From assembly GCA_020050685.1 (NCBI GenBank), contig JAGVKG010000038.1:28557-92556 (forward strand): a stretch of DNA of 64,000 bases, written 5' to 3'. The translations under genes and the position numbers were made by a program. How positions within the stretch are numbered: position 1 is the first letter of the stretch; every line of letters begins with the position of its first letter. Below the pieces are notes generated by a model. It searched no databases. It saw only the letters and a program-made list of their open reading frames with translations, and was not told the DNA's origin. The stretch is from Candidatus Obscuribacterales bacterium (GTDB lineage Bacteria; Cyanobacteriota; Vampirovibrionia; Obscuribacterales; Obscuribacteraceae). This document shows, in pieces, positions 31,651 through 40,807 of the stretch.

Positions 31651-33000
31651 ATGGCAATTTCAGATAAGACACGAGAATTGAACGAAGTGCAGGCAAAAAT
31701 TTTGCCTGTTTATCAGCGTCACAAAGTCTGGATAATTTCCGCAGTTGTGATTGTGCTTGGCTATGTTGGTTTCAATTTCTGGACCGCCAATCAAAAGCAA
31801 GCCGAAAAGCAGGCTCAAGAGAAGGCTGGCAAAATAAAGCCGGTAACGGTGGCCCAAGTGGTGGCACGCGATGTGCCGGTGCAAATAAAAGCAATTGGTA
31901 ATGTCGAGGCACTGTCGACCGTGCAAATCAAATCGCAAGTCACAGGACAATTGCAGGAGATACACTTTAAAGAAGGGGAATTTGTCAAAAAGGGCGACCT
32001 CTTATTTGTTATCGATCCACGTCAATATCAAGCGCAAGTGGCGCAAGCCCAAGCAAATTTAGCCAAAGATGCAGCCCTGATTCGGCAGGCGAAGGCGACA
32101 GTCGATCGGGACACTGCCACACTTGGTCAAATTGAAGCCAATTACCAAAAAGATATGGCGCAATACAAGTTTGCTGAAACTGAATCCAGTCGTTATGGTG
32201 AACTGGTGACACAAGGTGCGGTGTCTCACGAACAATTTGATCAGATGACGACAAACCAAAAATCGCAAAGTGCAATTTTGCAAGCAGATTTAGCAGCAAT
32301 TAAAAATGCCAAAGCTACCATAGAAGTTGATCGATCGTTAGTAGAAAATGCCCAGGCCTCCCTGAAAGGCAATCAAGCGCTTTTGCAAAATGCTCAGGTC
32401 TGGCTTGGTTATTGCTATATTTATTCGCCGATTGATGGGCGTACTGGCAGTCTGATCAGCCACCTTGGTGACATGATCAAGGCAAATGATATTGGCTCGT
32501 TGGTGACTATCAATCAAGTGGTGCCAATTTATGTCAGCTTCTCCGTGCCGGAACAGGATCTGGCTCGCATCCGGCAATATCAAGCAGAAAATAAGCTCGC
32601 TGTGCGTGCACATTTGGATGGACGGACAGAACCACTTGCCGGCAAGTTGAGCTTTTTTGATAATGCTGTTGATGCCACCACTGGTACGATTCGACTCAAA
32701 GGAACCTTTGCCAATCTCGATCACAAACTTTGGCCTGGGCAATTTGTCAATGTCACGCTTGATTTGGCTGAACAGAAAGCAGCAATTATGGTGCCATCAC
32801 AAGCTGTACAAGTCGGGCAAAAGGGACAATACGTATTTGTCGTCAAACCGGATTCGACTATAGACATGCGCACGATCAAAGTGGACCGCAACCACGAAGG
32901 CTTTGCCGTGGTATCAGAAGGATTGAACGTTGGTGAAACAGTGGTAACCGATGGTCAACTGCAACTAATTCCCGGCACACAAGTGCGCATAAATCAATGA
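31651..33000 (+). CDS. mdtA: RND efflux periplasmic adaptor (MdtA-like)
   Basis: A 449-residue membrane-fusion protein: N-terminal membrane anchor (VWIISAVVIVLGYVGFNFW), lipoyl halves (SQVTGQLQEIHFKEGEFVKKGDLLF), a long coiled-coil hairpin (about 125-245), the second lipoyl half (WLGYCYIYSPIDGRTG), a beta-barrel and a membrane-proximal domain. It links the inner-membrane RND permease to an outer-membrane channel. No TolC-like gene is present here, so the channel must come from elsewhere. It overlaps the first permease gene by 4 nt (ATGA). Confidence 0.92.
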   Translation: MAISDKTRELNEVQAKILPVYQRHKVWIISAVVIVLGYVGFNFWTANQKQAEKQAQEKAGKIKPVTVAQVVARDVPVQIKAIGNVEALSTVQIKSQVTGQLQEIHFKEGEFVKKGDLLFVIDPRQYQAQVAQAQANLAKDAALIRQAKATVDRDTATLGQIEANYQKDMAQYKFAETESSRYGELVTQGAVSHEQFDQMTTNQKSQSAILQADLAAIKNAKATIEVDRSLVENAQASLKGNQALLQNAQVWLGYCYIYSPIDGRTGSLISHLGDMIKANDIGSLVTINQVVPIYVSFSVPEQDLARIRQYQAENKLAVRAHLDGRTEPLAGKLSFFDNAVDATTGTIRLKGTFANLDHKLWPGQFVNVTLDLAEQKAAIMVPSQAVQVGQKGQYVFVVKPDSTIDMRTIKVDRNHEGFAVVSEGLNVGETVVTDGQLQLIPGTQVRINQ

Positions 33001-36000
33001 CCTCCATCGCTGAATTTTTTATTCGTCGACCGGTTACCACAACGTTGCTGATGGCAGCGATTTTGATTTTCGGCATAATTAGTTTTCAGTCTCTGCCAGT
33101 CAACAATTTGCCGAATGTTGATTTCCCAACCATATTAGTAACGGCAAATTTGCCTGGTGCAACACCGGAAACAATGGCATCTGCAGTTGCTACGCCTTTG
33201 GAACGACAGTTCACGACAATTGCTGGATTGGAGTCGATGAGCTCAAGCTCGGCACTTGGTTATACGCAGATTACTCTGCAATTTAAATTGACCCGCAATA
33301 TTGATGCGGCAGGGCAAGATGTGCAGGCGGCAATTGCCTCGGCTTATAATCTTTTGCCACCAGGAATGCCATCACCGCCAACTTATAAAAAGGTTAATCC
33401 CGCCAGCATGCCTGTCATGTATCTGGCTCTCAGTTCTCCGACCTTGCCAATTTATCAAGTTGATGAATATGCGCAGACTTTGGTCGCTCAAAGATTGTCC
33501 ATGATATCCGGAGTGGCGCAAGTACAAGTTTTGGCGCCGCAGCAATTTGCCGTGCGAGTGCAACTTAATCCGGACAAAATGGCAGGCCTCGGCATTGGTA
33601 TTGATCAAGTGCAAACAGCTGTTCAGTCGGGCAATGTCAATTTGCCTACCGGTACTTTGTACGGTCGATATCAATCATCAACGGTACAAGCCAATGGACA
33701 GCTTTACGATGCATCGGCCTATCGCCAATTGGTTGTGAATTATCGCAATGGTTCGCCCATTCGCTTGAGTGACATTGGCGAAGTGATTGATAGCTCGCTT
33801 ACGGACAAATGTATTAGTTGGCTTGGTAATAAACAAGCGATTCTTTTGGCAGTGCAAAGGCAGCCTGGGTCTAATACGATTCAAGTGACGGATGAAGTGA
33901 AGAAAGTTCTGCCCATGCTGCAAGAACAGATGCCGGCAGCTGTGGACATGGAAATACTTTACGATCGCTCGCAGACCATTCGCGATTCGGCACGCGATGT
34001 GGAAATTACATTGGCGCTCACGGTTGTCCTGGTTGTCTTTGTGATTTTTCTTTTCTTGCGCAACGCATCTGCCACAATCATTCCCAGTTTGACATTGCCA
34101 TTTTCAATCATTGGTACGTTTGCTGTTATGCACTTGCTCAAGTTCAGTATTGACAATATTTCTTTGATGGCATTGACATTATCTGTTGGCTTTGTTGTTG
34201 ATGATGCGATTGTGGTAATTGAAAACATTGTCCGTCACATTGAAGCCGGGCAGTCCAGAATTGAGGCAGCGATAAAAGGCTCCAAGGAAATTGTTTTTAC
34301 AATCGTTTCCATGACGATATCTCTCGTTGCTGTCTTCATTCCAATTTTCTTCATGAGTGGAATTGTCGGTCGCTTGTTCAATGAATTTGCTGTCACCATG
34401 GCTTGTGCAATTTTAATTTCCGGGTTTGTCTCACTGTCGCTGACGCCAATGCTTTGCAGTCGCTTCTTGCGCACCGAATCACACAAACGCACGAATCCTT
34501 TTTCTCAGATGTGCGAAAGAGGCTTCGACTTGCTTGCTGCCAGCTACGATAGAACTTTGAAAGTGGTATTGGATCACCCGAATCAGACATTTGTTGTTTT
34601 TGTGATCATGACACTTTTCACTGGCTGGCTTTTTGTCGTCATACCAAAAGGCTTTATGCCCAGTGAAGATACGGATCAAATCTTTGCCATCACGGAAGCT
34701 GACCAAGATACTTCCTTCCGCGACATGGTGCGCCATCAGAAGCAAGTCAATGAAATCATTGCCCACGATCCCAATGTCGATGCATTTATGAGTTCGGCAG
34801 GCGCCGGTGGCACTGGTGGATCGGTTACCAGTTTGACTGGCAATAGTGGGCAGCTATTTATCCGGCTAAAGCCGCGGGCACAAAGAAAACTTTCTGCTGA
34901 TGAAATTATTGAAGAGTTGCATGCCAAATTAATTGCTATTCCGGGCATTCGAGTTTACTTGCAAAATCCCCCTTCCATACAAATTGGTGGGCAACAAACA
35001 AAAAGTATGTATCAAGTGACTTTGCAAAGTCCGGATACCCAGAAGTTGCTGGCGGCTGGTGAGGAGATTAAGGATAGGATGCAGAAAATGCCGGAGTTGC
35101 AAGATGTGACTACCGATCTGCAAGTTTCCGGTCCGCAAGTTAATATCGATATTGATCGCGATAAAGCCTCTTCTTTGGGCGTGACTGTGCAGCAAATCGA
35201 AATGGCGCTTAGCGGTGCTTATGGCAGCACTTATATTTCGACGATTTACGCTACTACTAACGAGTATCGAGTCGTCTTAGAAGTTGAACCACGTTTCCAA
35301 AGAGATCCGCAACTTCTTTCCAAACTCTATGTCACTTCATCATTTGGCAAATTAGTTCCGCTCAATACAGTGGCAAAAATTACGCCTTCGGTTGGTCCTT
35401 TGGTAATCAATCACGTTGGGCAACTGCCATCTGCCACCATCTCCTTCAATCTTGCTCCTGGTGCATCTTTGGGTACGGCGATGGAAAAGGTGGAGCGCAC
35501 AATCAAGGAAATTTTACCCGACAACATTGGTTATGCGTTCCAAGGCAGTCTTTCTGCATTTCAGTCCTCAATGGCGAATTTGTGGTTCTTGCTCATTGTC
35601 GCTGTGCTTGTCATTTATATTGTGCTGGGCGTGCTTTACGAAAGCTTCATCCATCCGTTGACAATTTTGGCTGGATTGCCGCCAGCCGCATTGGGTGCAC
35701 TTTTGACCCTGGCAATCTTTCATGTGGATTTGAATATTTACGCCTTCTTGGGCTTGATTCTTTTGATTGGTATCGTCAAGAAAAATGCCATCATGATGAT
35801 TGACTTTGCCATTGATGCTCAAAGACGCGGTGGTGAAAATGGTGGCAGCGAGAATCGGCCGGATGCGCGTGCTGCTATCTATCAAGCTTGTTTAATTCGC
35901 TTTCGTCCAATCATGATGACGACCATGGCGGCAATTATGGGTGCAATTCCGATTGCTGCCGGTTGGGGTGCAGGTGGTGAGGCGCGCCAACCGCTCGGCT

Positions 36001-36131
36001 TGGCTGTTCTGGGAGGACTTTTGGTATCACAGCTCCTGACTTTGTATTTCACTCCCGTGTTTTACATCTTGTTGGAAAACTTGAGTACGAAAGCCGCGGT
36101 CAAACGCCTGGATAAACAATTAGTTACGTGA
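32997..36131 (+). CDS. mdtB: RND multidrug permease, MdtB-like
   Basis: A 1044-residue HAE1-family permease. The first membrane helix starts IRRPVTTTLLMAAILIFGI. The proton-relay Asp pair is in GFVVDDAIVVIENIVRH, and the Lys in helix 10 is in LILLIGIVKKNAIMMID. Large periplasmic loops form the porter and docking domains. Two consecutive permease genes after one adaptor is the MdtABC pattern, where B and C form a mixed trimer. It shares two exactly identical DNA segments with the next gene. Confidence 0.92.
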   Translation: MTSIAEFFIRRPVTTTLLMAAILIFGIISFQSLPVNNLPNVDFPTILVTANLPGATPETMASAVATPLERQFTTIAGLESMSSSSALGYTQITLQFKLTRNIDAAGQDVQAAIASAYNLLPPGMPSPPTYKKVNPASMPVMYLALSSPTLPIYQVDEYAQTLVAQRLSMISGVAQVQVLAPQQFAVRVQLNPDKMAGLGIGIDQVQTAVQSGNVNLPTGTLYGRYQSSTVQANGQLYDASAYRQLVVNYRNGSPIRLSDIGEVIDSSLTDKCISWLGNKQAILLAVQRQPGSNTIQVTDEVKKVLPMLQEQMPAAVDMEILYDRSQTIRDSARDVEITLALTVVLVVFVIFLFLRNASATIIPSLTLPFSIIGTFAVMHLLKFSIDNISLMALTLSVGFVVDDAIVVIENIVRHIEAGQSRIEAAIKGSKEIVFTIVSMTISLVAVFIPIFFMSGIVGRLFNEFAVTMACAILISGFVSLSLTPMLCSRFLRTESHKRTNPFSQMCERGFDLLAASYDRTLKVVLDHPNQTFVVFVIMTLFTGWLFVVIPKGFMPSEDTDQIFAITEADQDTSFRDMVRHQKQVNEIIAHDPNVDAFMSSAGAGGTGGSVTSLTGNSGQLFIRLKPRAQRKLSADEIIEELHAKLIAIPGIRVYLQNPPSIQIGGQQTKSMYQVTLQSPDTQKLLAAGEEIKDRMQKMPELQDVTTDLQVSGPQVNIDIDRDKASSLGVTVQQIEMALSGAYGSTYISTIYATTNEYRVVLEVEPRFQRDPQLLSKLYVTSSFGKLVPLNTVAKITPSVGPLVINHVGQLPSATISFNLAPGASLGTAMEKVERTIKEILPDNIGYAFQGSLSAFQSSMANLWFLLIVAVLVIYIVLGVLYESFIHPLTILAGLPPAALGALLTLAIFHVDLNIYAFLGLILLIGIVKKNAIMMIDFAIDAQRRGGENGGSENRPDARAAIYQACLIRFRPIMMTTMAAIMGAIPIAAGWGAGGEARQPLGLAVLGGLLVSQLLTLYFTPVFYILLENLSTKAAVKRLDKQLVT

Positions 36132-36144
36132 TATCGAGGGCAAC

Positions 36145-39100
36145 ATGAATATCACGGAAATATTTATTCGGCGCCCGGTCATGACGACACTTTTGATGTC
36201 GGCAATTCTTTTATTCGGCATTATTGCTTTTACGTTCTTGCCAGTTGATAGTTTGCCTAACGTTGACTTTCCGACAATACGCGTGTCGGCAGGATTGCCT
36301 GGAGCGCCACCGGAAACAATGGCGGCAGCTGTGGCGACACCGCTTGAGAGACAATTCTCGACAATTTCCGGTGTTGAGTCGATGAACTCAACATCAACTC
36401 AAGGTAGCACCCACATCACATTACAATTCAAACTGGAACGCGACATCGATGCAGCGGCTCAGGATGTGCAAGCGGCAATTGCTGCCGCTCAAGCTACTTT
36501 GCCTCCGGGCATGCCAATACCACCGATTTATCACAAAGTAAATCCGGCTGATATGCCGGTGCTTTTTCTTTCCTTGAAATCGCCAACCTTGCCGATTTCC
36601 GCTGTCGATGAATATGCAGAGACAGTAGTGGCACAGCGCTTGTCGATGATTACAGGCGTTGCGGAAGTAGAAGTGATGGCGCCGCAACAATACGCACCGC
36701 GCGTGCAAGTCAATCCGGATGCCTTAGCAACTTTGGGCATTGGACTTGATCAAGTGCAAGAAGCTGTGAGAAGCAGCAATGTCACGCTCCCGACAGGCAC
36801 CATGCATGGTCAGTATCAATCGCATCAATTGCGTGTCAATGGCCAGCTTTATAGAGCCTCTGAATACGGTTCTTTAATAGTTGCCTGGAAAAATGGTGCG
36901 CCAATTCGATTAAAGCAAGTTGGACGGGTGATTGACTCAGTATTGACTGACAAGACCTCAAGTTGGAGCGATGGCCAGCGTGCAATAGTCCTTGGTGTAA
37001 CCCGCCAGCCAGGATCAAATACGATTGCCGTGATTGATGAAATACGCAAAGTGTTGCCGAGCTTGCGCGCACAAATTCCTGCCTCAGTTTCCATGGAAGT
37101 TCTCTTTGACCGATCGCTGACAATTCGTAAAAGCGTTCATGATGTTGAGATGACCTTGCTTGTGACAATGGCCTTGGTCATAGGTGTGATTTTCTTTTTC
37201 TTGCGCAATCCGACTGCAACAATTATTCCCAGTCTTACCTTGCCGTTTTCCATTGTCGGCACCTTTGGTGTCATGTATTTACTTGATTTCAATATAGACA
37301 ATATTTCTCTCATGGCTTTGACGTTATGTGTTGGTTTTGTTGTCGATGATGCCATTGTTGTGATCGAAAACATTGTCCGGCATATGGAGGCGGGTGAGGA
37401 GTTTTTTGCGGCTGCGATTGCTGGTTCACGGGAAGTAGTGTTTACGATCATTTCCATGACCACATCGCTAGTTGCAGTTTTCATCCCAATTCTCTTTATG
37501 GAAGGAATTGTCGGCAGGCTTTTCAATGAGTTTGCCGTAACAATGGCTGTCGCAATTATCATTTCCGGATTTGTTTCCCTGACCTTGACGCCGATGCTTT
37601 GTGCCCGATTCTTGCGCCCGCAAGAAAAGGCCAGGCAATTGAAAATCTATCAGTGGTCAGAGGCCTTGTTTCAATATGCACTCAATTTTTATGACAAGAC
37701 GCTTTTGGTTGTGCTCAGGCATCCACGCATCACAATCGCTGCGTCCATTCTTATGGTTGGAATGACTTATGTGCTCTTTATGATCGTACCTAAGGGCTTT
37801 ATGCCGTCTGAAGATAACGATCAAATCTTCGCTATGACTGAAGGTGCGCAGTCCATTTCGTTTCAGGATATGAAAATCCATCAAGGCAAACTGGTAGAAA
37901 TCATTGAAAAAGATCCGGCGGTCGTGTCATATATGAGTACTGTCGGTTCCGGCGGTATCAATATCGGCGGTAACACCGGCCGTATATTCATGCGCTTGAA
38001 GCCACGGGCGGAGCGCAGCGAATCTGTTGATCAAATAATTCAGAGACTACGTAAAAAGATGTCAGCTATACCGGGCATAAAAATATTTTTGCAAAACCCG
38101 GCAGCAATTAGAATGGGCGGTCAACTGACAAAGGCAATTTATCAACTGACTTTGCAAAGTCCGAATGCAGAAACATTGTTCAAGTCCGTAGAAAAATTAG
38201 AAAGTGAAATTCGTGATGTTCCTGGTGTACAAGATCTCTCTACTGATTTGCAAATGTCCAGTCCGCAAACGGTGGTTACTGCCGACAGGGACAAATCTTA
38301 TGCGCTGGGAGTTACACCGAAACAGGTGGAGATGGCTTTGGCTTGTGCTTATGGCAGCACGCAAATCTCAACTATCTATACACCGACTAACGAGTATCGC
38401 GTTGTTCTGGAAGTCGAGCCGGAGTTTCAGCAAGATCCGGGCTTGTTGAGCAAGTTGTATATAAGTTCAAAGAGTGGCAAGTTGGTGCCTCTGTCAGCCG
38501 TGGCTAAAGTGGAAACCAAGGTTGGGCCACTCTTGATTAATCACTTGGGTCAGTTGACGTCAGCAACAGTCTCATTCAATTTAAAGCCGGGTGTTGCCCT
38601 CGGTGATGTGGTTGAGAAGATTGAAAAAATTGCCAAAGCAACCCTGCCGCCCGATGTTGTTTACAGTTTCCAGGGCAGCGCTCAAGCCTTTCAGTCGTCT
38701 TTCCAAAACCTCTGGTTGCTCTTGGGGATTTCCGTTATTGTCATTTATCTTATTCTCGGTATTCTGTATGAGAGCTTCATTCATCCAATTACTATCTTGG
38801 CCGGTTTGCCATCCGCTGGCTTTGGTGCGCTTTTGACTTTGATGATCTTTCATATTGATCTGAACTTGTATTCGTTTTTAGGCTTGATTCTTTTGATTGG
38901 TATCGTCAAGAAAAATGCCATCATGATGATTGACTTTGCTTTGGAAGCACAGAGGCGTGATGGTTTGTCTGCGTATGATGCTATATACACGGCTTGCATC
39001 AATCGATTTAGACCAATCATGATGACGACCATGGCGGCAATTATGGGATCGCTTCCCATTGCGCTGGCAGTAGGTGGTGGCGGCGAAGCAAGGCAACCGC

Positions 39101-39309
39101 TTGGTGTTGCTGTAGTGGGCGGACTTTTGGTCTCGCAAGTTGTGACGCTCTACATCACGCCGATATTTTATTTGGCATTGGAAAAGGCAAGTCTCAAATA
39201 CACTTGGCATTGGTTCGGTTATTGGACCAAGCCGCCTGAGTCAAAATCCAAGCCGAAATCGCCCGAGACAAAGTCTTCTCCTGAAGGACCGGCTACTTCG
39301 GAAGCCTAA
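36145..39309 (+). CDS. mdtC: RND multidrug permease, MdtC-like
   Basis: A 1054-residue paralogue of the preceding permease with the same signature helices (GFVVDDAIVVIENIVRHMEA; IGIVKKNAIMMIDFALEAQR). The C-terminal tail is a Lys/Pro/Ser-rich extension (PPESKSKPKSPETKSSPEGP). It is 13 nt after the first permease with GAGGG as ribosome site. Together with MdtB it likely forms the heteromeric pump. Confidence 0.92.
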   Translation: MNITEIFIRRPVMTTLLMSAILLFGIIAFTFLPVDSLPNVDFPTIRVSAGLPGAPPETMAAAVATPLERQFSTISGVESMNSTSTQGSTHITLQFKLERDIDAAAQDVQAAIAAAQATLPPGMPIPPIYHKVNPADMPVLFLSLKSPTLPISAVDEYAETVVAQRLSMITGVAEVEVMAPQQYAPRVQVNPDALATLGIGLDQVQEAVRSSNVTLPTGTMHGQYQSHQLRVNGQLYRASEYGSLIVAWKNGAPIRLKQVGRVIDSVLTDKTSSWSDGQRAIVLGVTRQPGSNTIAVIDEIRKVLPSLRAQIPASVSMEVLFDRSLTIRKSVHDVEMTLLVTMALVIGVIFFFLRNPTATIIPSLTLPFSIVGTFGVMYLLDFNIDNISLMALTLCVGFVVDDAIVVIENIVRHMEAGEEFFAAAIAGSREVVFTIISMTTSLVAVFIPILFMEGIVGRLFNEFAVTMAVAIIISGFVSLTLTPMLCARFLRPQEKARQLKIYQWSEALFQYALNFYDKTLLVVLRHPRITIAASILMVGMTYVLFMIVPKGFMPSEDNDQIFAMTEGAQSISFQDMKIHQGKLVEIIEKDPAVVSYMSTVGSGGINIGGNTGRIFMRLKPRAERSESVDQIIQRLRKKMSAIPGIKIFLQNPAAIRMGGQLTKAIYQLTLQSPNAETLFKSVEKLESEIRDVPGVQDLSTDLQMSSPQTVVTADRDKSYALGVTPKQVEMALACAYGSTQISTIYTPTNEYRVVLEVEPEFQQDPGLLSKLYISSKSGKLVPLSAVAKVETKVGPLLINHLGQLTSATVSFNLKPGVALGDVVEKIEKIAKATLPPDVVYSFQGSAQAFQSSFQNLWLLLGISVIVIYLILGILYESFIHPITILAGLPSAGFGALLTLMIFHIDLNLYSFLGLILLIGIVKKNAIMMIDFALEAQRRDGLSAYDAIYTACINRFRPIMMTTMAAIMGSLPIALAVGGGGEARQPLGVAVVGGLLVSQVVTLYITPIFYLALEKASLKYTWHWFGYWTKPPESKSKPKSPETKSSPEGPATSEA

Positions 39310-39410
39310 AGCTGAGTGTAAAGATTAGTACTCTTGTGATTGTGCGTTCAGTCACAGAAATATACTTCTGTTAAACTATGAGCCTTGCATTTTTTGTGGA
39401 GAACAGCACC

Positions 39411-39998
39411 TTGGACAAACCAAAGATATTGGCATTCGCTGGCAGTTTGAGAAAAGATTCTTTCAACAAGAAACTTGTAAAGATTGCTGCTAAAGCAGCA
39501 GAATCTGTTGGTGCAGAGGTGACCTATTTAGATCTGCGCGATCTGCCCTTGCCAATTTTTGATGAGGATTTGGAAAAGGAAGAGGGCTTGCACCCAAATG
39601 CCCGCAAGCTGAAAGACATTATGCTTGCTCATCAAGGATTTTTGATTGCAGCACCGGAATACAATTCCTCCATTACCGGTGTTTTGAAAAATGCTATCGA
39701 TTGGGCATCGCGTCCTGCTCCTGGTGAAAAGACACTGGAATGTTTTACGGGTAAAGTTGCTGGATTAATGAGCGCATCGCCCGGTGCTCTCGGTGGGATC
39801 AGAGGATTAGTAACTGTGCGTTCAATCTTGGGCAATATCGGTGTTCATGTTCTACCTGATCAGACTTGCGTCCCTAAAGCAAACGATGCTTTCAATGATG
39901 ACGGTACACTCAGGGATGAGAAACAACAAAAAGCAGTGGAAAAAATCGGTGCTAATGTTGCCGCTGTCACAACCAAGTTGATGGCACCTAAATCCTAA
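39411..39998 (+). CDS. NADPH-dependent FMN reductase (flavodoxin fold)
   Basis: 195 residues from the TTG at 39411, which follows GGAG by 9 nt and gives the usual family N-terminus (DKPKILAFAGSLRKDSFNK). An ATG at 39378 is possible but lies right behind a TATACT -10-like box. The FMN-binding motif GSLRKDSFN and the loop APEYNSSITGVLKNAIDWAS are characteristic of the SsuE/ArsH/quinone-reductase group. The likely role is reduction of FMN or quinones, possibly in redox stress. It is a separate transcription unit after the pump. Confidence 0.85.
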   Translation: MDKPKILAFAGSLRKDSFNKKLVKIAAKAAESVGAEVTYLDLRDLPLPIFDEDLEKEEGLHPNARKLKDIMLAHQGFLIAAPEYNSSITGVLKNAIDWASRPAPGEKTLECFTGKVAGLMSASPGALGGIRGLVTVRSILGNIGVHVLPDQTCVPKANDAFNDDGTLRDEKQQKAVEKIGANVAAVTTKLMAPKS

Positions 39999-40130
39999 GT
40001 CCAAGTTCTGCAAAACTTGGCAAATGGTTTGTTGTCCTTTCTCTTTGCCTCGTTGAGGCAATTAAATAGCACTGCTGAAAAGAGCCCATTTTGACAATGT
40101 TTCCAGCTATTGCAGGAGTAGTAGTTGCTT

Positions 40131-40159
40131 TTGTCGGATGTTATAACATATGTTATAAT
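40131..40159 (+). promoter_or_regulatory. Strong promoter overlapping an 18-bp palindrome
   Basis: TTGTCG (40131-40136), a 17-nt spacer and a perfect TATAAT (40154-40159). The spacer and -10 box contain the perfect palindrome TTATAACATATGTTATAA (40141-40158). Initiation would fall about 8 nt before the tRNA-like element. A repressor on the palindrome would block the -10 box; the XRE protein encoded downstream is the obvious candidate. Confidence 0.75.
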
Positions 40160-40174
40160 GCAATTTAGCAGGCT

Positions 40175-40240
40175 GGGGGTGCCGGGAGGGTCCGGAGCCC
40201 TTCAAGCTCAAGGACGCGGGTTCGAGTCCCGCCACCTCCA
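40175..40240 (+). ncRNA. 66-nt tRNA/tmRNA-like element with alanine-acceptor features
   Basis: GGGGGTG (40175-40181) pairs with CACCTCC (40233-40239), giving a 7-bp acceptor with a G3:U70 wobble, followed by A73: the identity set for alanyl-tRNA synthetase. The T-arm is canonical (GCGGG-TTCGAGT-CCCGC, 40216-40232). The D region is only about 14 nt (possible CGG/CCG stem) and the middle hairpin GAGC-CCTTCAA-GCTC has a 4-bp stem with C instead of U33. The 3' part GGACGCGGGTTCGAGTCCCG closely resembles tmRNA 3' ends, but no tag ORF or pseudoknot region is present. CCA is not directly encoded after A73 (ACCA follows). It may be a mini tRNA-like RNA, an ssrA deletion remnant or a leader structure of the XRE mRNA. 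Confidence 0.55.
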
Positions 40241-40284
40241 ACCAGTACCTCCACCTGTGTTATACGAAAGAGTCTGTGATCGAA

Positions 40285-40638
40285 ATGAGTAAAGAAAAGG
40301 AACAATTCGTTCGGCACCTTGAAAAATTAATTTCAGGTGCGATTAGGCAAGTTAAGCAGGCACACGGTGAAGTATTGCCAAATAGTGTGGCAAAGAGAGT
40401 TGCATCACAGTTGTGGGCTGAGTTGTCACCGGAGGCCCATCAAGATACGAGTGCTTGGGTCCGCCATCTGCGTGGACGTCTTGGTCTGTCGCAGTCTGAA
40501 TTTGCAAAACGCATTGGTACCAATCAAGTCACGATAGCTCGATGGGAGACGAATTATTCTCAACCATCTCCCGCATACATGCGTGTTCTGGAATCAGAAG
40601 CGACCTACATTCCGAAGAGCGAAAAATCAATAGCTTAA
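40285..40638 (+). CDS. XRE-type regulator downstream of the tRNA-like element
   Basis: 117 residues from ATG 40285; a GTG three codons earlier (40276) is also possible. The C-terminal half is a helix-turn-helix of the XRE/HipB type (HLRGRLGLSQSEFAKRIGTN, then QVTIARWETNYSQPSPAYMR). The N-terminal half is helical and basic (HLEKLISGAIRQVKQAHGEV). It would be transcribed from the palindromic promoter at 40131-40159 through the tRNA-like element. No toxin partner is visible on either side. Confidence 0.75.
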   Translation: MSKEKEQFVRHLEKLISGAIRQVKQAHGEVLPNSVAKRVASQLWAELSPEAHQDTSAWVRHLRGRLGLSQSEFAKRIGTNQVTIARWETNYSQPSPAYMRVLESEATYIPKSEKSIA

Positions 40639-40708
40639 GTTGGTGGCAGTCGACTGAGCAATAACTCATTTGGGAGGCGCATATAACAAAAAGTATTTAG
40701 GCTGTGTG

Positions 40709-40748
40709 AGACGGTGATCTTACTTACGATCTTGCTGTTGACTTGCAA
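40709..40748 (-). pseudogene. Short leuS-like fragment
   Basis: 35 of 40 bases match the leuS 3' region at 43981-44020 in the same orientation. Read on the minus strand it encodes LQVNSKIVSKITVS against [14 protein letters not shown] in LeuS. Similarity stops at both ends. It is a small decayed duplicate lying on the far side of the ATPase and hydrolase genes. Confidence 0.6.
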
Positions 40749-40807
40749 GGGTAGGAGTCCTTCATGGCACTGCTTGAGTTACGGAAGTGCTGGCGTTGTG
40801 AAACTTG

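Noticed and set aside
32997..39309. Many open frames on both strands within the RND genes
   Set aside because: They are mirror frames of two clear 1000-residue permeases; none has a ribosome site or family features.
40131..40240. A tRNA-Sec gene at the tRNA-like element
   Set aside because: An 8-bp acceptor could be drawn, and CTTCAAG looks like a UCA loop, but there is no long variable arm, no 6-bp D stem, and the loop does not close a proper anticodon stem.
40131..40240. A complete tmRNA gene
   Set aside because: Only the acceptor and T-arm fit. The tag reading frame, pseudoknots and the 5' D-loop consensus are missing; the total is 66 nt rather than about 350.
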